Shown here in pieces: positions 57,401-64,000 of a stretch of DNA of 64,000 nucleotides. This DNA is from Salminus brasiliensis (lineage: Eukaryota; Chordata; Actinopteri; Characiformes; Bryconidae): contig NC_132878.1 in NCBI RefSeq assembly GCF_030463535.1, positions 36,833,261 to 36,897,260 of the forward strand. The letters run 5' to 3'. Every line of letters begins with the position of its first letter. The stretch's first letter is position 1. A model generated the notes under the pieces. It saw only the letters and a program-made list of their open reading frames with translations. It did not search any database and was not told where the DNA came from. Both the position numbers and the translations under genes were made by a program.

Positions 57401-60400
57401 ATTATTGTCTGCCTACGGGAAGCTACGTAAAGGTGGGCTCATGTGAGGCAAACCACATTAGTGCAGGCCGAACACGACAACACATCAGAATTGAAATCTT
57501 CACTTCCGCGCACAGCTTCTAGACATTATCATTAGTACTGCGCTGCACTGCCTCATTCGGAGCGAAGCAGAAACAGCAATTACAGATGCTAATGATGGGT
57601 CTTATTTATAGCGTAATAAAACCTTGAGACCTGCATCATACAATTTCACATGCAGCAGGTGGAGCGGAGATTCCGCAATAAGCGAAAGCCAGGGAAGCGA
57701 GAATCGAATGCTTGAAACCCAAAGGGGCCTAAAGGAAATATTATAGATGCGAACCCAAAAAAAAAAGAAAAAGAAAAAAGGATGTTCCAATGCAAGACGC
57801 TGAGGCTTCACACTGAGTCTGTCTTGGAATGCACTGGAAGTTTTAATGCGAATTCACACGAGGGCCATAGAGAGCCCAAAATAACCACCACTGGGGACAG
57901 GAGTGCAGTTAATTCTGCCCGAAACGATAACATCCTCCATTCCCTTTCAGTTTTATTCAATTTCCTGTTCTTGCGCTGTGCGGAGGAAGTCATTTTGGAG
58001 CGATACTGCAGATTGTATGGCCGCCCGAAGGGCACATCGATCATGTATATCTTTATCCTTTTGATTCATCCTCTTCCAGCCTAAAATTAGCCCACAGTTA
58101 TCAAGCTTTCCATAACCACATTTAGGAGTTGGGGAAAAAGCTGATTGATTGATGATTCGACACATTAAAGGTAAGGTTTTCGTGGTCAGCTTCATGCCTT
58201 TTACAGCCTATTCATATGTTTCAAAATTGTTCAATAGGAGTCAAATCAGCACATAATGAAGCAAAGATTTTAAAAGCGAACCCAACCCAAACTTGCCCAG
58301 TTCATTTGAGAACATCATGAACAGCTGACTCACCTCATTATCCACACTATGTTAAAGTAAAGCAATAAGAAAGTGTTCCCTAAACAGCTTCCCTAAAGCT
58401 TTCCCGTGCTGCTCCACTGCAGCCGTGTTTTGGCAACTCCTAACCGTTACAGGCCATAGGAAGGTTGATAAATATAGTTTTATTTTCAAGGCTACAAATT
58501 GCAGTTGGTCCTCCAACAGCATGGCCTGAGAAAACACCGGAGTGTATAGAAGTGTTAGAACTGCTAACCTCATTATGTGTAATGAATGGGGCATGACCAG
58601 GAACACACAGCGTTGAAGCTGCCGCAAACACCAACCCAGCCGGGCGTATGGTGGCGTGTGTGTATACATATACACATACAAGTGTGTATGTTTGCTAAGG
58701 CGTGAATCAGGAACAAGTTGGGGAGACGTTTTTGTGACCTCAACACTTTTAGAGATTTTATGCAGACGTTTCCTACTTTACTGTGCGGCTAAACGTGTAT
58801 GGATAACAAGTTCATGCCTTTTGCAAGACTCGTGTTACTCTATGCAGATGAAGATGGAATCTGAGCAGCGCTAATGTAGTTCAGTAGGGGACAGTGGAGC
58901 ACAAACAGACACATGATGTGCTTTTGGTCATCATCTCATTCTCATAGCAATAGAATCCGTGAATTTCGACCATGTTCTGCTATTTCTCATAGCAACCTTC
59001 CATCAGTTTTTTTTTATTAAAGATTATTTGAATATCTCTTAATGGCTGTTTCATATATGTTTATTATTACTGCTGAACTACTCATTACTGCTAGGTGCTA
59101 GAAAATAGTCATTTGAAGGAGAGAAGTGCAGGTTGCTTGTATATACACAAAAGTATTTTCCTTGCTTATTCACTTGAATTGAAGAATTATACTAGGGCAG
59201 GGCAATATTATGGAGCGATCAGTGTTTCTGGGGCTGATGCAGATCGCCTTTAAGCTTGATCGGTCGATCACGGATACCAATCGAGGACGGGGCCCGATGC
59301 AATATTAGCCTTTCCAGGCAAACTTTGTTGTGCAAGGCTTCTATAATGTTTCTGCAGCGTCTCTCCAGATGAAATGTACTGATTAAATGAAGGAAATGAA
59401 GTAAACCACGTTTAAAACGCTGTGGAACTCTACTGCGGAGCTCAGAGTGGAATCACAAATGAAAAGGGCTGCTTATCTAACGCTCAACTCCTTTAGCTTT
59501 CTGATTGCTGCTGCTGCACCTTTGGTTTTGTGTGGTTAGTGGTGTTTGTTAGCTCTGCTGTGTTCTGATACTCACTGTACTGGGCTGTTTTGAGTGACTC
59601 AATAGGGATGCCCAGTTCGTGGTGTTAAAAGTCTTTACTCTGCTTACCCTACATATACATTTTGGCTGAAAACTGTCCAATGCAGATACATTTATCACAG
59701 TATTTTTTGTCGAACATTAGTGTTGCATTTTAAATACAATTTTTTTGTGTGTCACCACTGGGTCTGTCCATTTCATTCCAACTATATCCGGCACACTAAT
59801 TTAAACCCAATTGAGTCCCTAAAACAAAATGTAGGCCTAAAAAAATCTTCAGAAAATTCTAAAATGAGATGACAACCCTGCAAAGTACTATCAGTAAAAT
59901 GAGTGTATTCTGAGTCACTCACTCTCTCCTTTTCCATTAGCACATTTCTCTGCTTCTCCTGGAACCAGCCTGTTCTCGTCCCTTATCTCTCCTTCCAGCT
60001 TTCCCCCAACTTTCTACTTCTATACTTTTATCTTGCTCCTTCACTCCAGCCATGAAACCACTCTTGCTAGTCTTTGGCTGGCGCTACAGGGGATCAGAAA
60101 GACCAAGGACATAGACAGGCTACACATTGACAGCACCGAAGGGAAGGCTGGTTTGCGCCACATTTAATAAGCTACATGATGTAATTCTGTAAGTTGAACT
60201 TAAAAAGCATAAGACAGGGGACGTGCAGAGCCATGTTACAGGCATGAACAGGCTTGGCTTTAGTCGTTTTGCAGTGTTTGGAATGTGTAGTTGATAATTA
60301 GTGTTGAAACAACCGGACAGGAATGCTAAAATGACTAGATTATACCCCTTTTCTAAGAAAGGGAGGGGGAAGGGAGAAAGAGCGGGATTGCGTGACCGTA

Positions 60401-63261
60401 AGCACCTACTACTTTACGGCTACTTTATTCAGCAACAAAAAGAGAGGTGCGTCGTGCTGCGCTGCGCCCGCTCCAGGCTTGATTTCAGGGGCTTCGCGGC
60501 TGGCACCAGCCGGCAGACGACAGCCGTCTGTCAGACGACATAAAGCAGTAACACTGCTAAAATTGAATTAATTACAGTGGAGCTCTTGGGAATGAGTAGG
60601 CTGTCAGCAAAAGAGAAAAAATATGGGGGGGGGGGGGGTGGCAGGATGTGAGATACAGATGGGGGGGCGGGGGTGGGGGGGCGGCAAAAGTGGAATAATA
60701 AAAAGACGGGGGATAAAAACAGACAGACACGGAGAGAGAGAGAGAGATCAGAGCAAAGGGCTTCAGGCTAGCGAGTCATGCTCAGAGAGTCGTGCTCCAG
60801 CAGAATATTTACTGTGGCATCATGAGAAGACAAATAAACAAAAACAGCATTTGGGGAAACTACAAAACCAAAACAAGCAAAAAAACAGTCTAATTATAGC
60901 TACATCGCACGAACAGGCCAGATTTATACAATGAACATAGAGCTGCTGTGTTCTCTATTAACATACTGAACCCTGTCTAAAATATAGACACAGCTGCCGT
61001 ATATAAACAGGAAACTTTACATGCCAATAGCGCAGCTGTGCAAAGACAACCCGCACAGTTCACACCAATTTAGCTACACTAATTTTACACCAAGTTGGCT
61101 ACCTAGAGCAAAACTGTGTGATATGGGTGGGGTATTCAAACAGCGATGATTCAAAGGCAACAGCCATCAAGTTGGGAAACCAAAACAGAGTTTGAGAGGA
61201 CGTGTAAAACAGTAGATTAATTTGGGGGCATTTGAAGAGTAACACCGGTGAAATGACTGAAAAATAGTGGATGGCTTTACATAAACAATGTGTCTCTGAC
61301 GTCAGCATGGACAGGGGGCCCAGCTTAAAAAGAGTGAACCCACTCTCAACGTGCTCTGTGTGCATGCTTTCACATTCATATTTAGCTAGAGAAGTGTTTC
61401 CCAAAACTGGCTGTGGCACATTGCTCTGCGCATTGTAGCGTTCTCCCTGCTTCCAACACAGCTGGCTCAACCATCGCCAGACCCTGCTAACACTGAGAAA
61501 TCAGCCACAATAATGTAATAATTGGACTGAGTGAAGAGCTGCACACTAGGCTTGCTATGGTCCGGTGCGAGTGGAGGAAGAGTGCTCCAGCTCCAGCTGT
61601 TAATGTGTTCATTTAATGTGGCTAATGTTACGGTGGTCATTAACAACCCCTTGCTGAGTTGATGAGCAGAAAAGTGCATTTTAAAGCAGGAAAGGCATTA
61701 AAATGTGCAAGACAGTAACTTTATGGCTCTGTTTGCGTAGTGCCTTTCTGTAAAATGACCCATTTGTGATTACGTCAGGACCACCAGCAGAACCCTGAAC
61801 CAGAACCCTGAAGGAGCATGGAAAAGGAGGCAGGACTAAAAGGTTGCTGGTGTTGCTTTCTAAAGGGCACTAACTATTAACTCATGTTCAATCTATATAT
61901 CGGGCTCTCAATCCACTTCCAATCTTTGGCTTCGATAAAAAAAAGGCATGAGAATCTAAATCAATAACAACTATGCACAATTGGGATTGGCAATCAGTCC
62001 AAGTCAAGGCTTAATCCAGGCTCTATTCTAAACATTCCCATGTTCAGATCCTTGCTACTCCAATAGAACTTTCACCAGATCAGTCAGAAACTCAAGAAAC
62101 TCCAACTTGATTTCAGTGGAGGTGACCCATTCCAGTTTTCTACAATCTCTTTCCATCAGTTCATCAGGAAAGAGGAAACAAGGCAGCCCTCCAGAAGCCT
62201 CCTATAGAAAGATTGCAGGATGTCGCACTAAGTAATTCGACTGACACGTCAAGTTTGCTTCCTGATGTCCACATCACCGGGCAGACGGTGGAACAGCTGT
62301 GAATGGCTGTCATTCCGTGGTTGGTGTGGTAACCTCTGGGAAGAGAGCTGAGGGGGTGCCGTTACGCATCCCTGATTTCTCTCTCACACACAGTCAGCCT
62401 TCTGGACTGTGTGGAATGAGGGAGTGAGAGACATGTGTTGAAGGGGGGGCGGGGGGCTGCGGCAGGAGTTAATTGCAGGCAAACAGAAAGGAGGCCCAGG
62501 ACCAAGATCTTGCTGTAGTTAAGCACACCAGAGATTGAGTGGAAGCAGGACCTTTGACTCAGTTTATGCACTGCCTTCTTTTCAATCATCCCTCCGTCAC
62601 TCAATACTTATTGACTGCAGTCACTCTAAACCTTCCCTAATTTTTCCTGAGGGGAGAATTCAGAGAGCTTCTCATGCCAACATTCCTTCAAGTCTAAAAG
62701 ATGGTGGCAAAAACTTAACTTAGACATTTAGAACAAACTGCTCTGTAAATTTGATCACACTGTTTATTCCTGATCCCACTGTGAAGGCTCTTACTAAAAA
62801 TGTGCATTCTACCTAAAGATATTCAACGTTCAAGTAATCATGAGAGGCAACAAACAGGTCATCACTGACTGCAGGGGGAAAAACACACACAAACTGGTGG
62901 AAAAAAAAAAAAAACAAACAGTCTTTGCTACTCCAGCTCTCACCTGGGATGGGGCACTGGAGGACAATCCTCCGCTGAGCTCCCCTATGCGGGCTGCTGC
63001 CGTGGGGTTGGAGGAGCTGATAAGTACAGGACCACTGATCTCCATGGAGTGCCTCTGAGGTGGCGGGGCCAGGCACGGCTTGTGGGACATGGTCAGGGAG
63101 GTAAACGAGTGGCGCTTCTTGCTGTTCTTCTTCTCGCCTGCAGCCTTTTGCAAGCCATTGGCCTGGGGTCCTGAAGCAGAGGAGGATGGCCCCTCACCGG
63201 AGTCACTGCTGCCGTCTGCCACCTTGTCCAGCTCTATGAGCTGCCGAGCTGCTGTGTTGAA
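48075..63261 (-). CDS. sh3rf1: sh3rf1 (POSH), C-terminal eight coding exons
   Basis: SH3RF1 is a cytosolic RING E3 ubiquitin ligase with four SH3 domains that scaffolds the Rac1-MLK-MKK4/7-JNK cascade (established for the mammalian protein). In this window the joined exons 63261-62944, 54897-54787, 53985-53858, 53406-53236, 51638-51355, 51211-50877, 49250-48886 and 48243-48075 give 1881 bases, 626 residues plus stop, with every junction phase-compatible and GT/AG. The order is post-SH3-2 linker, SH3-3, Ser/Pro-rich linker, SH3-4 at the extreme C-terminus, as in the family. The RING, SH3-1 and SH3-2 exons must lie above 64000. SH3RF3 is the closest alternative, but the linker motifs ([36 protein letters not shown]) favour SH3RF1. 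Confidence 0.93.
48886..49250 (-). CDS. sh3rf1: sh3rf1 exon: EKKGLLKLL and PIAPPPRQ region
   Basis: 365 bases, phase 0 to phase 2. Acceptor CCTTTCCAG, donor AG|GTACAG. It begins [15 protein letters not shown], then [22 protein letters not shown] and, near the end, [13 protein letters not shown] and RPIVCER. The basic/Pro-rich start and the PIAPPPRQ element are conserved in SH3RF1. In between, poly-Ser and Ala-rich parts differ. The overlapping plus-strand frames here are shadows. Confidence 0.93.
50877..51211 (-). CDS. sh3rf1: sh3rf1 exon: Ala/Pro-rich linker
   Basis: 335 bases, ending in phase 0 at donor AAG|GTGAGG. Acceptor GTCTTAAG. It contains [15 protein letters not shown], conserved with vertebrate SH3RF1, then a variable Ala/Ser/Pro stretch and LDKDCK, leading into the [10 protein letters not shown] of the next exon. 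Most of it is diverged relative to mammals, as expected for a disordered linker. Confidence 0.9.
51355..51638 (-). CDS. sh3rf1: sh3rf1 exon: linker, [13 protein letters not shown]
   Basis: 284 bases, one base overhang at each end. Acceptor TCTACTAG, donor ACAG|GTAAGT. It reads [20 protein letters not shown], then a Pro/Ala-rich part, [20 protein letters not shown]. The last motif is conserved in SH3RF1 orthologues. The sequence is otherwise low complexity and probably disordered. Confidence 0.92.
53236..53406 (-). CDS. sh3rf1: sh3rf1 exon: SH3 domain 3
   Basis: 171 bases, acceptor CTCTCAG, donor AG|GTAAAG. One exon encodes almost the whole third SH3 domain: YVAMFPYSP (ALYDY-type strand), [13 protein letters not shown] (RT loop), [10 protein letters not shown] (n-Src/WW motif) and GVFPGNYM (the FPxNYV strand). 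The conserved aromatic and proline residues of the ligand groove are present, so the domain should bind PxxP ligands. In mammalian POSH this half of the protein also has Akt2-related interactions. Confidence 0.95.
53858..53985 (-). CDS. sh3rf1: sh3rf1 exon: poly-proline segment before SH3-3
   Basis: 128 bases, phase 0 to phase 2. Acceptor TCTCTCAG, donor GT|GTGAGT. It encodes [11 protein letters not shown], then a Ser/Ala-rich part and GRQRPTV leading into SH3-3. The run of eight prolines is a possible SH3 ligand, in cis or in trans (inference). A (TA)n microsatellite of about 60 bp lies only 45 bp upstream of the 3' splice site. Confidence 0.9.
54028..54092. repeat. (TA)n microsatellite in sh3rf1 intron
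   Basis: About 30 uninterrupted TA units, 45 bp upstream (in transcript sense) of the sh3rf1 exon at 53985-53858. Reading frames through it are artefacts. Confidence 0.95.
54419..54470. repeat. (GT)n microsatellite in sh3rf1 intron
   Basis: About 25 GT units on the plus strand, in the same intron as the TA tract. Confidence 0.95.
54787..54897 (-). CDS. sh3rf1: sh3rf1 exon: [15 protein letters not shown] linker
   Basis: 37 codons in phase 0, acceptor CACAAAAG and donor GTG|GTCAGT. It reads [20 protein letters not shown] followed by [15 protein letters not shown]. The first half is nearly invariant in vertebrate SH3RF1 and anchors the identification. The donor GTCAGT is weaker than the others in this gene. 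The intron upstream is 8.0 kb and contains an antisense L2 LINE. Confidence 0.9.
55395..56740 (+). mobile_element. L2-clade LINE, 5'-truncated, antisense in sh3rf1 intron
   Basis: The C-terminal part of the LINE protein is read in one frame (55435-55690): [60 protein letters not shown] and [13 protein letters not shown], a signature of L2 elements in fish. After a stop, shifted remnants (about [25 protein letters not shown]) follow to 55900. The 3' UTR ends TGTAAAGCTGCTTTGTGACGACAACAGTTGTAAAAAGCGCTATACAAATAAA with a TTGACT-type tail at 56735. The orientation is opposite to sh3rf1. A GC-rich insert-like segment (56230-56400) lies in the UTR. Confidence 0.85.
56741..62943 (-). other. sh3rf1: sh3rf1 intron, remainder
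   Basis: Intronic DNA without a recognised nested gene. There are poly-A/T runs near 57320, 57755 and 59005, a G-rich tract near 60625-60685 and another near 62440-62455. Short ORFs here are not protein-like. Confidence 0.55.
60624..60686 (+). repeat. G-rich tract with G-quadruplex potential
   Basis: A run of about 15 G followed by further runs (GGGGGGG, GGGGG, GGGGGGG) within 60 bp, enough for intramolecular G-quadruplexes on the plus strand (non-transcribed orientation for sh3rf1 RNA, which would be C-rich here). Located in the 8-kb sh3rf1 intron. Confidence 0.75.
62944..63261 (-). CDS. sh3rf1: sh3rf1 exon: linker after SH3-2
   Basis: 106 codons in phase 0, from acceptor CTCTCTCAG to donor CAG|GTGAGA. 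It starts [13 protein letters not shown], continues through a Ser/Gly-rich stretch, and contains [11 protein letters not shown] and [19 protein letters not shown], all conserved in vertebrate SH3RF1. In mammals this linker lies in or near the region reported to bind active Rac1. The RHS motifs are plausible basophilic-kinase sites (inference). It is preceded by an intron reaching past the window end. Confidence 0.93.
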
Positions 63262-63309
63262 CTGAGAGAGAAAAGGATTAAGAAAAAATAGAAAGAGAGA
63301 TGGACATAA

Positions 63310-63990
63310 AGCACATAGGTATGGACAAAAGTAGTGGGACAACAACAAATTACACCTGCAGAAGTTTATGACGTCCCTTTCTAAACCCACAGACATTAAC
63401 AGAAAAAGAAAATGGCCCTTCCCACAAAGTTGGAAGCATATAATTGTGCAAAACTCTGCTAATGCATTTCCCTTCAATAGAAATAAAGGGGCTTATGGGA
63501 AAAAGAATCCCACTGCATCATCCCTCCCCCACCAAACTTTTCAGTTGGCAAAATGCAGTCAGACAGGTACACTTTCCAGGCATTCGCCAAACCCAGACTT
63601 GTCCATCAGACTGTCAGACAGAGAAGCATGATTCATCACTCCACAGTGATCAGTCCAGTGGCGGATAGTCCTCTATTAAACACTTGGCATTCTGCTTGGT
63701 GATGTAAGGCTTACATGCAGCTGCTCGGCTATGGAAACCCACGCCATGAGGCTTCAGGCGCACAGTTGTTGTGCTGATGGTAACGAGCACCAGAGAGAGT
63801 TTGAGACTTGGAACAGCACTCGGTGACCCCGCTTTGTAACTTTTTTACATGGACACTTCATGGCAGAGTTGCTGTGGTTCCTAAATGCTTCCACTTTTCA
63901 ATAATACCACTCACTTACAGTTGACTGTGGAACATCTAGGAAGGAAAAAAAACGCTAACTGACTTTCGACAACTAGGGTTGCAACGGTAT
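63310..63990. mobile_element. High-copy fish transposon copy in sh3rf1 intron
   Basis: The order of phrases GGTATGGACAAAAGTAGTGGGACA, CACTTGGCATTCTGCTTGGTGATGTAAGGCTTACATGCAGCTGCTCGGC, TATGGAAACCCACGCCATGAGGC, AGCACTCGGTGACCCCGCT and CTTCCACTTTTCAATAATACCACTCAC is one I recognise from a very common teleost DNA element. The right border is probably near or past the window end. The ORFs in it are not coding. The class is uncertain. Confidence 0.6.
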
Positions 63991-64000
63991 AAGATTTTAA

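Overview
The window looks like teleost fish nuclear DNA. The evidence is one split vertebrate gene with teleost-like residues, together with fish-type Tc1/mariner, hAT, pogo, L2/Rex1 and L1/Tx1-like elements, tRNA-derived SINEs and a decayed endogenous retrovirus, plus many microsatellites. The species cannot be placed from the sequence alone.

The one gene recognised with confidence is sh3rf1 (POSH, a RING/SH3 E3 ubiquitin ligase and JNK-pathway scaffold) on the minus strand. Eight coding exons, all phase-compatible, run from 63261 down to the stop codon at 48075. They encode the C-terminal 626 residues: the linker after SH3-2, SH3-3, the Ser/Pro-rich region and the terminal SH3-4. The RING, SH3-1 and SH3-2 exons should lie beyond base 64000. 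A long AT-rich 3' flank (about 44.4-48.07 kb) is probably the 3' UTR.

Layout: 1-916, purine (GA) satellite with a longer tandem period. 0.9-11 kb, intergenic DNA with SINE and Tc1 scraps and a (TA)n tract. 11.2-12.55 kb, a pyrimidine minisatellite beside a lysine/arginine/glutamate-rich ORF with a CRE/TATA-like motif. 12.66-13.25 kb, an L1/Tx1-like LINE 5' fragment and a (CT)n tract. 13.27-18.53 kb, a minus-strand endogenous retrovirus (integrase, env) interrupted by a Tc1 element, the junction then tandemly duplicated. 18.5-21.6 kb, repeats and AT-rich DNA. 21.69-23.04 kb, a broken pogo-type transposase. 23.64-24.14 kb, three phase-compatible exons of an unrecognised gene. 25.14-26.37 kb, a foldback element. 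26.7 kb, a small broken coding fragment. 27.16-27.82 kb, a Rex1/L2-type LINE end. 28.34-30.86 kb, two different hAT-type transposases in series. 31.07-37.44 kb, two 2.77-kb direct repeats, the first followed by nine copies of a 57-bp minisatellite. 37.5-39.5 kb, LTR-like sequences, a SINE head and a Tc1 remnant. 39.5-44.4 kb, no gene recognised. 44.4-64 kb, sh3rf1, with an L2 LINE inserted antisense in its largest visible intron.

No CRISPR array, operon or convincing new biochemical system is visible. The most unusual content is structural: nested and duplicated mobile elements, the long direct repeats, and tandem arrays that stay open in several frames.
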